Shown one piece after another: positions 34,668 to 43,430 of a stretch of 64,000 nucleotides of DNA. Position numbers and translations under genes: made by a program. The stretch lies in contig NZ_QNUE01000005.1 in the NCBI RefSeq assembly GCF_003385595.1, forward strand, positions 264,987 through 328,986. Direction: 5' to 3'. The notes beneath the pieces were generated by a model that saw only the letters and a program-made list of their open reading frames with translations, had not been told where the DNA came from and ran no database searches. The DNA is from Chryseobacterium flavum (GTDB taxonomy: Bacteria; Bacteroidota; Bacteroidia; Flavobacteriales; Weeksellaceae). Position 1 is the stretch's first letter; each line of letters begins with the position of its first letter.

Positions 34668-35429
34668 CTATTCTTTAATAAGTTTTTCGTACAGGATACT
34701 GCCGTCTTTCAATTCAATTTCAAAATAGTAACTTCCTGTTTTAAGATCTTCAACGCTGATACTTTCTTTATCCGGTTTTACAGATTTTATTTTTCTTCCT
34801 GTAGCTTCATAGATTTCAATAGATTTTACCTTATCAAAATTCTTGAAACTTACTGTTGTTTTTGCCGGATTAGGATAAAGGGTTACGATTTTACTTTGTA
34901 TAGCGGCTTCATTGGTAGATAAATTACTTGCTGTCATAGTTAACGTTGCATATCCCCTGTTACTGGAACTATGCTGTGAGATGGTAGTACTGCCTCCTCT
35001 TGCATAAAATATATCCAGCGGGCCTGCTGCATTTGGAATCGGGCTATCTCCTGCGCTTCCTGATAAACTTCTGGTCGCAACAATAGTCCGTGTACTTCCT
35101 GAAACAGTATTGGATGTAATGGTCCAATCCTGAACAGCATCCGCAGTAGGAGAAGCTCCAATGCCATTAAAGGTATAATCAAGATTTGTGTTGACAGTAG
35201 AAGTACTATTATAAATAAATCCGTCTGCCCCTGCATCCATTCCCGCGTCTCCGGCCCCTATTCCCAAATAAGAAGTACTATTTCCTGTAAGTGTCAGAGT
35301 TGCAAGAGTAGGTGTAGTGTCAAGTTTCACAGTCATTCCAGTTGTCCCCAGACTTACCGTTCCTGAAGAGAACTGAGCCCAGGCAAAGTTTACAAGGGCT
35401 ACGCTTAATGTTAGTAAAGTTTTTTTCAT
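34668..35429 (-). CDS. secreted DOMON-like protein with T9SS type A tail
   Basis: 253 residues: signal peptide (1-19), a beta-rich domain (20-170) and an ~80-residue T9SS sorting domain (VTLYPNPAKTTVSF.., ending LYEKLIKE). The middle shows the pattern of DOMON domains, which bind haem or sugar: YLGIGAGD, DGFIYN, WTITSNTV..RTIVATRSL and SNRGYATLTM. It ends a five-gene operon with a c-type haem lipoprotein, so haem binding is a reasonable inference. It would be shown on the cell surface or released by T9SS. Confidence 0.75.
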   Translation of the reverse strand: MKKTLLTLSVALVNFAWAQFSSGTVSLGTTGMTVKLDTTPTLATLTLTGNSTSYLGIGAGDAGMDAGADGFIYNSTSTVNTNLDYTFNGIGASPTADAVQDWTITSNTVSGSTRTIVATRSLSGSAGDSPIPNAAGPLDIFYARGGSTTISQHSSSNRGYATLTMTASNLSTNEAAIQSKIVTLYPNPAKTTVSFKNFDKVKSIEIYEATGRKIKSVKPDKESISVEDLKTGSYYFEIELKDGSILYEKLIKE

Positions 35430-35430
35430 A

Positions 35431-35955
35431 TCAATTTTTTAAGAGATTAATGATTTCTTTATTTTCAGTTTTTAAAGCATATTCAAAAGGAGTTACTCCC
35501 ATTGAATCTTTTTTCGTTTTATCTGCTTTGTATTTCAATAGCAGTTCTACCAGTTCTTTATTTCCAAATTTAACAGCCCAGAATAAAGGAGTTACCCCTG
35601 TACTGTCTGCAATATTAGGATCTGCATTTTTCTTCAACAGCCTCTCTACCAGGTCACGGTTATATTTTACAGCAAGACCGGCCAATGCTGTTCCTTCCTG
35701 ACTTCTGTAATTAACATCTTTCACATGGTCAATCAAGAATTTGGCAACTTCGGTATTTCCCCGGTAACAAGCCAGAATAAGTGGAGAAAACCCATTGTCA
35801 TTGGTTTGGTTAATAATATCCGGATTTTGCTTCATCAGTTCCTGTACCTCAATAACTGTCCCGCTTCTGGCAATATCAAATATTGATTTTGCATTATTCT
35901 GGGCAACTAGGAATGAGCTCAGGAATATTCCGAAGATCAACATTAAATTTCTCAT
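35431..35955 (-). CDS. exported ankyrin-repeat protein, 174 aa
   Basis: A signal peptide (MRNLMLIFGIFLSSFLVAQ) and four ankyrin repeats, seen as NGFSPLILACYRGNTEVAKFLI, EGTALAGLAVKYNRDLVERLL, TGVTPLFWAVKFGNKELVELLL and MGVTPFEYALKTENKEIINLL. Exported ankyrin proteins occur next to catalase and haem proteins in other bacteria (for example AnkB with catalase in Pseudomonas), which fits this operon. One base separates its stop from the DOMON gene start. Confidence 0.85.
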   Translation of the reverse strand: MRNLMLIFGIFLSSFLVAQNNAKSIFDIARSGTVIEVQELMKQNPDIINQTNDNGFSPLILACYRGNTEVAKFLIDHVKDVNYRSQEGTALAGLAVKYNRDLVERLLKKNADPNIADSTGVTPLFWAVKFGNKELVELLLKYKADKTKKDSMGVTPFEYALKTENKEIINLLKN

Positions 35956-36497
35956 TGTTTTATCAATATATAATTATATTCGACATTTACGTTTTCAGCT
36001 ATTTTTTTCGTTACCATCTTTGGGATTGTCACTTTATAATCAGCTGGTCTGGCCACGAATCCTCCTTGCATATAAATCTTACCATCCTTTGCATACAATG
36101 TCGCTGAAGAAGTAACAGCTTTATCTACACCGTGAAAATTCAGAGTTCCCTGAACCGTATATTTTTGCGGGCTTGCAGTCAGCTTAGTCTTATCAAAATT
36201 GATAATCTTTCCTTTGAATGTTGCTTTCGGGTACTTGGCAGTTTCCGCATAGCTTTCATTAAAGTGTTCCTCCATTAATTTTGTTTTAAAATGAAAGTTC
36301 TTAACTGCGGAAAGCGATGCCAGCTCTCCGTTATCTGCATTTAAAACCACAACATTGTTATCATCCTGTGCATAAATATCTTCAAATAAAGGTACTGACG
36401 CCTCAAAAGTTACTTTTCCTGTTTTTGAACTGTATTTCTGTGCCGAAATATAACCGGCAAAAAACAGTGATACACTAAATACTATTAATTTTTTCAT
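35952..36497 (-). CDS. YceI-family lipocalin-like periplasmic protein
   Basis: 181 residues with signal peptide (cleavage near GYISAQ). The YceI fold shows as YSSKTGKVTFEASVPLFEDI, the AVKNFHFKTKLMEEHFNESYAETAKYPKATFKG block, and LNFHGVDKAV. Family members bind isoprenoids or other amphiphiles in the periplasm and often accompany cytochromes. The gene's end overlaps the ankyrin gene by four bases. Confidence 0.9.
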   Translation of the reverse strand: MKKLIVFSVSLFFAGYISAQKYSSKTGKVTFEASVPLFEDIYAQDDNNVVVLNADNGELASLSAVKNFHFKTKLMEEHFNESYAETAKYPKATFKGKIINFDKTKLTASPQKYTVQGTLNFHGVDKAVTSSATLYAKDGKIYMQGGFVARPADYKVTIPKMVTKKIAENVNVEYNYILIKQ

Positions 36498-36508
36498 AGC
36501 AGTCTTTT

Positions 36509-36856
36509 TTAATTTTCCGTTAATCCGTCAGCTTTCCATTTTATGAACATATTGATTTGCGCTGCAGACAATGACCCTCCCTGAGGCATTTTTCCCGGAT
36601 CTCCGGCAGGTCTCTGAATACGGTCAAGAATTCCGTCTATATTTTCTTTTACCTGATCATAGGTTGTTAAGGGCTTAAAGCTTCCTGCAGAATGACATCC
36701 TATACAATTATTATTCACAATAGGCTTTATGTCTGCAGTATAGCTTACCGGCAATAAAATAGGTATATTGTCTGAAATTTCCTCATAGGTACTGCTTTCG
36801 CAGGCAGTTAATAATACTGCTGATGATATGATCCAGAAATGTGTTAACTTTTTCAT
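36509..36856 (-). CDS. c-type haem lipoprotein, 115 aa
   Basis: The start at 36856 gives a lipoprotein signal (MKKLTHFWIISSAVLLTAC, Cys19). The haem site is CIGCH (Cys51, Cys54, His55) and the likely axial Met is Met90 in GKMPQGG; the layout SYTADIKPIVNNNCIGCHSAG is that of small cytochrome c domains found as electron carriers or as fused modules. It would hang from a membrane into the periplasm or on the surface. A longer frame to 36982 overlaps the upstream barrel gene and is rejected. One base separates it from that gene. Confidence 0.88.
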   Translation of the reverse strand: MKKLTHFWIISSAVLLTACESSTYEEISDNIPILLPVSYTADIKPIVNNNCIGCHSAGSFKPLTTYDQVKENIDGILDRIQRPAGDPGKMPQGGSLSAAQINMFIKWKADGLTEN

Positions 36857-36857
36857 A

Positions 36858-37700
36858 TTAAAAAACTCTATAAAGATTAAACCCAAAGAAAATATGACCT
36901 TTTCCCCATTCTCCTGAAGCATTGGTAAGATATCCGATATCTGAATTGATCTGGGAATTTGTAAATAAAAGCTGAAAAACATGTCCCCCGGTTTCTATAT
37001 CTACTCCTAATGACAGGGGATTTTTATAAAAACTGTGACTATCAAAATTTACGAAATACTCTGCATTGACAGAGATTCTTTTTGAAATTTTATACCGGCC
37101 TCCCAATCCGGCAAGAAATTGATTTTTATCTTCAACTGACGGCTCATAGAGGTTTTTGTGAACAAACGATGGAGTTAGCTGTAATGAAAGCTTATCATTA
37201 AAGCGTCTTGATATCAAAGCCTGAGTAAGATAGGAAAGCCTGTCTCCGAATGTAAGGAACGGGTAATTATCTTTACTCAGATCCGTATTGACTCCCATTA
37301 CATTATATCCCACAATATCAACCGGAAAGTTATCATTTTGTTTTACAAGTTTGTATTTAACAGCCCCCTCAAAAGTTTTCATATTGGTTTCCCTGGATAA
37401 ACTAAGGGAAACAGCATCAGTAATGCCATAAATCACGCCTAGTTTGGTAGAAGCATTATCCAGTCCGAAAAAATCTTTGAATCCTGTGCTGATGTCTCCA
37501 AATCTGTGTGCAACAACGATATACCATTCTTTTTTAGCAGCCAGTTTTGTAGATTGTCCGGTAACAATCTGTAATGCTTTGAAAGCCGGTTGTGAAATTT
37601 CTGTATTGGTTTTGAGAGTGTCAATATCTTTCAGAAGGTCTTCTTGTGCAAAAGCAAAACCTGATGAAAATACTGACAAAAATAAGAGAGCTTTTGTCAT
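36858..37700 (-). CDS. DUF5777-like outer-membrane beta-barrel protein
   Basis: 280 residues from the ATG at 37700. Signal peptide MTKALLFLSVFSSGFAFAQ. The mature part shows the WYIVVAHRFGDISTGFKDFFGLDNASTKLGV block that I associate with DUF5777, then barrel strands to the C-terminal FFGFNLYRVF, whose final Phe suits outer-membrane insertion. It is the first gene of a tight operon with a c-type haem lipoprotein, YceI, ankyrin and DOMON proteins. It might form a porin sheath for electron transfer, but this is conjecture. Confidence 0.8.
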   Translation of the reverse strand: MTKALLFLSVFSSGFAFAQEDLLKDIDTLKTNTEISQPAFKALQIVTGQSTKLAAKKEWYIVVAHRFGDISTGFKDFFGLDNASTKLGVIYGITDAVSLSLSRETNMKTFEGAVKYKLVKQNDNFPVDIVGYNVMGVNTDLSKDNYPFLTFGDRLSYLTQALISRRFNDKLSLQLTPSFVHKNLYEPSVEDKNQFLAGLGGRYKISKRISVNAEYFVNFDSHSFYKNPLSLGVDIETGGHVFQLLFTNSQINSDIGYLTNASGEWGKGHIFFGFNLYRVF

Positions 37701-37723
37701 ATACAATTTAAATTATAATATGA

Positions 37724-37731
37724 CAAACTTA
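37724..37731 (-). promoter_or_regulatory. -7 box of the haem-protein operon
   Basis: TAAGTTTG on the minus strand fits TAnnTTTG; transcription would start near 37720, some 20 bases before the ATG. No -33 TTG at normal distance, as expected of an activated promoter. Confidence 0.55.
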
Positions 37732-37753
37732 TCAAGTTATTGTTTCAAAAATA

Positions 37754-37769
37754 TGTGATAAAAGTCACC
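37754..37769. promoter_or_regulatory. Crp/Fnr-type box upstream of the haem-protein operon
   Basis: TGTGATAAAAGTCACC reads TGTGA-N6-TCACC, one base from the CRP palindrome TGTGA-N6-TCACA. Its centre (37761.5) lies about 41.5 bases upstream of the start predicted from the -7 box, the classic class II activator position. The gene for a Crp/Fnr protein lies just upstream. Confidence 0.65.
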
Positions 37770-37821
37770 TAAGAAATTGTTTTTATCAATGATAAGACGA
37801 AAACTTTTAAAACAACATAAA

Positions 37822-38472
37822 TTAGACTGGTCTAACATTTTCATTTACAATAACTTTTATCCCTTCTTTTGTCTGCAAAATTTCACCGTCACTTTCAATT
37901 TTTTTTAAGACCCTGCTTACAACTTCTCTGGAAGTTCCCAGACTATTGGCTATTTCACGGTGTGTGATCTTTATAGGATGCTTACCGGTGAGAGAGATTT
38001 GCTGCCTGATATGATTCAACACCCTCTTATCCAGTCTATGGAAGACAGCATCATTTACCATGTTCATAACTTCCGAAAAGCGTCTGTCATATTCACGGTA
38101 AAACAACTTATTAATTTCGGGGAATCTGATCAGCCAGTCGTGCATTACAGATACCGGAATCAGCAAAGCTTCTGAATCTTCTTCAGCAATGGCGTATACC
38201 CTACTGACATAGTCTGTAAAAATAGAAGAAAAAGTCATAAGACAGCTATCATTCGGTTTAACGAAATAATAAATCAGTTCCCTGCCGTCATTTAATGTAA
38301 ATACCTTAACAGAGCCTTTTATAAGAAAAGGTATGTATTTGTTTTTCTGCCCCTCTCTTATAATTTCTGTTTTAGCTTTTATATTGGCCATTACTGCATG
38401 CTTTTCCAGCTCAGCTGAAAAGTCGCTCCCCAAAAACCCGAATTTACTAAGAACAAATGAATGATTGATCAT
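37822..38472 (-). CDS. Crp/Fnr-family transcriptional regulator
   Basis: 216 residues: an N-terminal cyclic-nucleotide-binding-type beta-roll (REGQKNKYIPFLIKGSVKVFTLNDGRELIYYFVKPNDSC) and a C-terminal winged helix (ITHREIANSLGTSREVVSRVLKKIE). There is no N-terminal four-cysteine cluster, so it is not an Fe-S oxygen sensor of the E. coli FNR type. Many such Bacteroidota proteins answer to nitrosative or redox stress. A box in front of the next operon suggests direct control. Confidence 0.9.
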   Translation of the reverse strand: MINHSFVLSKFGFLGSDFSAELEKHAVMANIKAKTEIIREGQKNKYIPFLIKGSVKVFTLNDGRELIYYFVKPNDSCLMTFSSIFTDYVSRVYAIAEEDSEALLIPVSVMHDWLIRFPEINKLFYREYDRRFSEVMNMVNDAVFHRLDKRVLNHIRQQISLTGKHPIKITHREIANSLGTSREVVSRVLKKIESDGEILQTKEGIKVIVNENVRPV

Positions 38473-38599
38473 ATCCTAATTTCTACTTTTTCTATAAGCA
38501 AAGATATAAAATTGACATATTGAGATGATGATTTTTATTTTATCATTAAAAATTTAACAATAATGTATTCTTTATGTTCAAATCCCCGGTTATATGGAA

Positions 38600-38630
38600 T
38601 AAAAAATGCTCCAGCAAAACTGGAGCATTT
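38600..38630 (-). terminator. terminator at the end of the rpo operon
   Basis: AAATGCTCCAG (38604-38614) pairs with CTGGAGCATTT (38620-38630); on the minus strand a six-T run follows. It lies 22 bases after the DUF3467 stop. Confidence 0.88.
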
Positions 38631-38651
38631 AATTTATTGTAAAAAGAAATC

Positions 38652-38957
38652 TTACGCTTGTACGTTGTTTCCTCCTAATACGAAAGGCTCAACTTCTTTG
38701 ATCTCTCCGAACTGTTGCTCATAATTAGCGATGTTCTGTTGAAGAGCATTTAAAACTCTCTTAGCATGAAGCGGAGCAAGAATTACTCTTGATCTTACTT
38801 TAGCTTGCTGTACCCCCGGCATTAACTGGATGAAATCTACAACGAATTCAGATGGAGAGTGGTTTACCAATGCTAAGTTAGCATAGATACCAGCAGCTAC
38901 CATTTCATTTAATTCGATGTTGATGTTTCCGTCTTGTGGATTTTGATTGTTGTCCAT
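38652..38957 (-). CDS. DUF3467 family protein
   Basis: 101 residues: an Asn/Gln-rich start, then NIELNEMVAAGIYANLALVNHSPSEFVVDFIQLMPG and RVILAPLHAKRVLNALQQNIANYE, which I recognise as DUF3467. It follows rpoC by 87 bases, a linkage that as I recall is conserved in Flavobacteriia, suggesting a link to transcription. The function is unknown. It ends in an acidic tail. Confidence 0.88.
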   Translation of the reverse strand: MDNNQNPQDGNINIELNEMVAAGIYANLALVNHSPSEFVVDFIQLMPGVQQAKVRSRVILAPLHAKRVLNALQQNIANYEQQFGEIKEVEPFVLGGNNVQA

Positions 38958-38983
38958 TGTTATAAATTATGTTTTTAAAATTC

Positions 38984-39034
38984 GAAATTTGAGATTGTGA
39001 AAATATAAAAATAATTTCAAATCCCAAATTTCAA
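38984..39034. repeat. short AAATTTGAGATT-type repeats between rpoC and DUF3467
   Basis: Near-repeats of CAAATTTC/GAAATTTG flank an A-rich core and can fold back on themselves. They resemble the heptamer repeats between rpoB and rpoC. The role is unknown. Confidence 0.35.
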
Positions 39035-39044
39035 ATCATTAATT

Positions 39045-42000
39045 TTAGTTAAGGTCCTCGAATTCTTTCTTAGAACCTACAATAACATTCTGATATTCTT
39101 TAAGACCTGTTCCTGCAGGAATTCTGTGACCTACAATTACATTTTCTTTAAGACCGTTCAGATCATCAATTTTACCTGCTACTGCTGCTTCGTTAAGAAC
39201 TTTAGTTGTCTCCTGGAACGATGCTGCAGACATGAAGGATTTAGTTTGAAGAGCGGCTCTGGTAATACCCTGTAGTACCGGAGTTGCTGTAGCAGGAAGA
39301 GCTTCTCTTACCTGTACTAGAGCTAAATCTTCACGTTTCAACTTAGAGTTTTCATCCCTCAGTTCTCTTGCAGTGATCATCTGACCTGGTTTGAATTCTT
39401 TAGAATCACCAGCATCCACAACTACTTTAAGTCCAAATACTCTGTTATTCTCTTCCAGGAAGTCATATTTATGCTCAAGAGCTCCTTCAAGGAATTGAGT
39501 ATCACCTCCATCAACAATAGATACTTTTGTCATCATCTGTCTTACGATGATTTCGAAGTGTTTGTCGTCGATTTTTACCCCCTGAAGACGGTAAACTTCC
39601 TGAATCTCATTTACCAGATATTCCTGAACCGCAGTTGGGCCTTTAATTCTTAAGATATCTTCCGGTGTAATAGAACCGTCAGAAAGTGGAGAACCAGCTC
39701 TTACGAAGTCATTCTCCTGAACCAGGATCTGATTAGAAAGTTTTACCAGATAAATTTTTCTTTCACCAGTTTTAGCTTCTACGATCAATTCCCTGTTACC
39801 TCTCTTAATTTTTCCATAAGAAACTACCCCGTCGATTTCAGTAACAACTGCTGGATTTGAAGGGTTTCTTGCTTCGAATAGTTCGGTAACTCTCGGAAGA
39901 CCTCCGGTGATATCCCCTGCTTTTGCAGATTTTCTCGGGATCTTGATCAAGACTTTACCAGCCTTAATTTTTTCACCATCGTTAACCATCAAGTGGGCAC
40001 CTACCGGTAAGTTGTAAGCTTTTTGTTCAACACCTTTAGAGTCTACCACTCTTAAAGTAGGAACGGCTTTCTTATTTCTTGATTCAGAGATTACTTTTTC
40101 TTCGAATCCTGTTTGTTCATCAATTTCAAGCTGGAATGAAATACCCTGAATGATATCTTCGTATTCTACCTTACCTGAAGTTTCAGCAATAATTACTGCG
40201 TTATATGGATCCCACTTACAGATTATATCTCCTTTCTTCACTTTATCACCTGGTTTTACAGATAATATAGATCCGTAAGGTACGTTGGCAACCATTAACG
40301 GAGTTCTTGACTCATTATCAGCTACCAATCTGAATTCTGTAGAACGGGATACTACTACTTCAGCAGTGTTTCCGTTTTCATCTTCGGAAGTAATAGTTCT
40401 TACTTCATCCATTTCAACGATACCGTCTCTTCTGGCAACGATGGATGGATTTTCTGATACGTTTCCTGCAGTACCCCCCTGGTGGAAAGTTCTCAACGTA
40501 AGCTGAGTACCTGGTTCCCCGATTGATTGTGCTGCAATTACACCTACCGCTTCTCCCATATGGATCATCTTACCTGTAGCAAGGTTTCTTCCGTAACATT
40601 TTGCACAGATCCCTTTTTTAGCTTCACAAGTAAGTGGTGAACGAACTTCAACTGCTTCTAATCCTGCTTCTTCAATTTTCTTAGCCAGCTGTTCAGTAAT
40701 TACCTGATCGGCTTCAGCGATTAACTCATCTGTTTCAGGATCATAAATATTATGTAAAGATACTCTACCTAAGATTCTTTCAGAGATCTTTTCAACGATC
40801 TCGTCATTTTTCTTAAGTGCAGTAACTTCTGTACCTCTTAAAGTTCCGCAATCATCTTCAGTAACGATAACATCCTGCGCAACGTCTACCAGCCTTCTTG
40901 TTAAGTAACCGGCATCCGCTGTTTTAAGAGCCGTATCCGCAAGACCTTTACGTGCACCGTGGGTTGAGATAAAGTATTCCAGGATGGAAAGGCCCTCTTT
41001 AAAGTTTGCAAGGATCGGGTTTTCGATGATCTCTGCCCCGGTAGAACCGGCTTTTTGTGGTTTTGCCATCAAACCTCTCATCCCTGATAACTGACGGATC
41101 TGCTCCTTAGAACCCCTCGCACCAGAATCAAGCATCATATATACAGAATTGAAACCTCCCTGGTCTGTTTTCATTCTGCTCATGATCATTTCCGTTAATC
41201 CGGCGTTGGTGTTTGTCCAAACGTCAATTACCTGATTATAACGTTCTGTATCTGTAATAAGACCCATGTTATAGTTAGCTCTAATTTCATCTACAGCTTC
41301 AATTGACTGAGCAATCATTTGCTTTTTCTCAGCAGGAACTACAATATCTCCAAGAGAGAATGAAAGTCCTCCTTTAAATGCATTTGAATATCCAAGATCC
41401 TTCATTGCATCCAGGAACTTCACTGTTGTAGGGAAATCCGTTTCAGCAAGGATTTTACCGATAACGTTTCTCAATGATTTTTTCGTAAGAAGCTCATTGA
41501 TATATCCTACCTGCTTAGGTACGATCTGATTAAATAAAATTCTACCTACAGAAGTGTCAATCAGTCTTGTTACGATCTCTCCGTTTTCTTTAACAGGTAA
41601 TCTACATCTTACCTTGGCATTTAAAGAAACTCTTCCTTCAGCATAAGCAATTTCTGCTTCTTCCGGAGAATAGAATGCAAGGCCTTCTCCTTTTACTTTC
41701 ATATCTTCTGTAGAACTTAATTCTTTAGTCATGAAATAAAGACCAAGAACCATGTCCTGAGAAGGAACCGTAATAGGAGAACCATTTGCAGGGTTCAGGA
41801 TATTCTGAGAACCTAACATCAATAACTGAGCTTCAAGGATCGCTTCTGGTCCTAACGGTAAGTGTACCGCCATCTGGTCACCATCGAAATCGGCGTTGAA
41901 AGCCGTAGTTACTAACGGGTGTAGCTGGATTGCCTTACCTTCGATCATCTTAGGCTGGAAAGCCTGAATACCCAGTCTGTGAAGAGTAGGTGCCCTGTTC

Positions 42001-43310
42001 AATAGTACCGGATGGCCTTTCATCACATTTTCAAGGATATCATAAACTACCGGTTCTTTTCTATCAATAATTCTCTTTGCAGATTTTACTGTTTTTACAA
42101 TACCTCTTTCAATTAGTTTTCTAATGATGAACGGCTTGTATAGCTCAGCTGCCATATCTTTAGGAATACCACATTCGTGAAGCTGTAAGTTTGGACCAAC
42201 AACAATTACCGAACGCGCAGAGTAGTCAACCCTTTTCCCTAGTAGGTTCTGACGGAAACGACCTTGCTTACCTTTCAATGAATCAGAAAGTGATTTCAAT
42301 GGTCTGTTTGATTCAGATTTTACTGCAGAAGATTTTCTTGTATTATCAAATAATGAATCTACTGATTCCTGAAGCATACGCTTTTCGTTTCTTAAGATTA
42401 CTTCAGGAGCTTTAATTTCCAATAATCTCTTCAAACGGTTATTTCTGATGATTACCCTTCTGTAAAGGTCATTCAGATCCGAAGTAGCGAAACGCCCACC
42501 ATCCAATGGAACCAATGGTCTTAGCTCCGGTGGAATCACAGGAAGTACACGCATGATCATCCACTCAGGCTTATTGATCATTCTTGTATTGGCACCTCTT
42601 AATGCTTCTACAACGTTCAATCTTTTTAAAGCCTCAGTTCTTCTCTGCTTGGAACCTTCATTATGAGCCTTATGTCTCAAATCGAAAGATAGAGCATCAA
42701 GATCAATTCTCTTTAAAAGATCTTCAACAGCTTCAGCACCCATTCTGGCGATGAATTTGTTCGGATCAGAGTCATCAAGGTATTGGTTTTCTACAGGAAG
42801 GGTTTCCATAATATCAAGATACTCTTCTTCTGTTAGGAATTCCATGTGCTCAAAATCAGAACCGTCTAATTTTTTCGCAATACCCTGCTGGATCACTACA
42901 TATCTTTCGTAGTAGATGATCATATCCAGCTTTTTGGAAGGGATACCTAAAAGGTAACCGATTTTGTTTGGTAATGAACGGAAATACCAGATGTGTGCGA
43001 TTGGAACTACAAGGTTAATGTGCCCTATTCTTTCTCTTCTTACTTTTTTCTCAGTAACTTCTACTCCACAACGGTCACAAACGATCCCTTTGTAACGAAT
43101 TCTCTTATATTTACCACAAGCACATTCGTAATCCTTTACAGGACCAAAGATTTTCTCACAAAACAACCCGTCTCTTTCAGGTTTGTGAGTTCTGTAGTTA
43201 ATAGTTTCCGGTTTTAAAACTTCCCCTCTTGAGTCCTGTAAAATAGACTCCGGTGAAGCTAAACCGATGGTTATTTTATTAAATCTACTTGTTTTATTTT
43301 TATTTGACAT
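39045..43310 (-). CDS. rpoC: RNA polymerase subunit beta'
   Basis: 1421 residues, full length for Bacteroidota. The catalytic Mg2+ motif [12 protein letters not shown] lies near residue 465. The N-terminal zinc ribbon [25 protein letters not shown] and the second zinc site ([18 protein letters not shown] near 880) are present, as are the bridge and trigger helices. With RpoB it forms the active centre of RNA polymerase. It follows rpoB by 120 bases containing short tandem repeats. Confidence 0.98.
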   Translation of the reverse strand: MSNKNKTSRFNKITIGLASPESILQDSRGEVLKPETINYRTHKPERDGLFCEKIFGPVKDYECACGKYKRIRYKGIVCDRCGVEVTEKKVRRERIGHINLVVPIAHIWYFRSLPNKIGYLLGIPSKKLDMIIYYERYVVIQQGIAKKLDGSDFEHMEFLTEEEYLDIMETLPVENQYLDDSDPNKFIARMGAEAVEDLLKRIDLDALSFDLRHKAHNEGSKQRRTEALKRLNVVEALRGANTRMINKPEWMIMRVLPVIPPELRPLVPLDGGRFATSDLNDLYRRVIIRNNRLKRLLEIKAPEVILRNEKRMLQESVDSLFDNTRKSSAVKSESNRPLKSLSDSLKGKQGRFRQNLLGKRVDYSARSVIVVGPNLQLHECGIPKDMAAELYKPFIIRKLIERGIVKTVKSAKRIIDRKEPVVYDILENVMKGHPVLLNRAPTLHRLGIQAFQPKMIEGKAIQLHPLVTTAFNADFDGDQMAVHLPLGPEAILEAQLLMLGSQNILNPANGSPITVPSQDMVLGLYFMTKELSSTEDMKVKGEGLAFYSPEEAEIAYAEGRVSLNAKVRCRLPVKENGEIVTRLIDTSVGRILFNQIVPKQVGYINELLTKKSLRNVIGKILAETDFPTTVKFLDAMKDLGYSNAFKGGLSFSLGDIVVPAEKKQMIAQSIEAVDEIRANYNMGLITDTERYNQVIDVWTNTNAGLTEMIMSRMKTDQGGFNSVYMMLDSGARGSKEQIRQLSGMRGLMAKPQKAGSTGAEIIENPILANFKEGLSILEYFISTHGARKGLADTALKTADAGYLTRRLVDVAQDVIVTEDDCGTLRGTEVTALKKNDEIVEKISERILGRVSLHNIYDPETDELIAEADQVITEQLAKKIEEAGLEAVEVRSPLTCEAKKGICAKCYGRNLATGKMIHMGEAVGVIAAQSIGEPGTQLTLRTFHQGGTAGNVSENPSIVARRDGIVEMDEVRTITSEDENGNTAEVVVSRSTEFRLVADNESRTPLMVANVPYGSILSVKPGDKVKKGDIICKWDPYNAVIIAETSGKVEYEDIIQGISFQLEIDEQTGFEEKVISESRNKKAVPTLRVVDSKGVEQKAYNLPVGAHLMVNDGEKIKAGKVLIKIPRKSAKAGDITGGLPRVTELFEARNPSNPAVVTEIDGVVSYGKIKRGNRELIVEAKTGERKIYLVKLSNQILVQENDFVRAGSPLSDGSITPEDILRIKGPTAVQEYLVNEIQEVYRLQGVKIDDKHFEIIVRQMMTKVSIVDGGDTQFLEGALEHKYDFLEENNRVFGLKVVVDAGDSKEFKPGQMITARELRDENSKLKREDLALVQVREALPATATPVLQGITRAALQTKSFMSAASFQETTKVLNEAAVAGKIDDLNGLKENVIVGHRIPAGTGLKEYQNVIVGSKKEFEDLN

Positions 43311-43314
43311 AATT

Positions 43315-43349
43315 TTTTAGATTTTAGATTTCAGATTTCAGATTTCAGA
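43315..43349. repeat. tandem heptamers between rpoB and rpoC
   Basis: On the plus strand AGATTTC/AGATTTT occurs about four times in a row. Further on (43410-43428) TCTGACATC occurs twice. These are likely slippage-prone simple repeats within an operon spacer. Confidence 0.55.
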
Positions 43350-43430
43350 CGAAATCATCATTCCAAATTCAACTGGTTTAAAATTTTTAGAGTGCCGTAA
43401 TCTGACATCCAGTGTCTGACATCTGATATC

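Noticed and set aside
43311..43430. CRISPR-like array between rpoB and rpoC
   Set aside because: Repeat units are only 7-9 bases, contiguous and without spacers; no cas genes are in the window.
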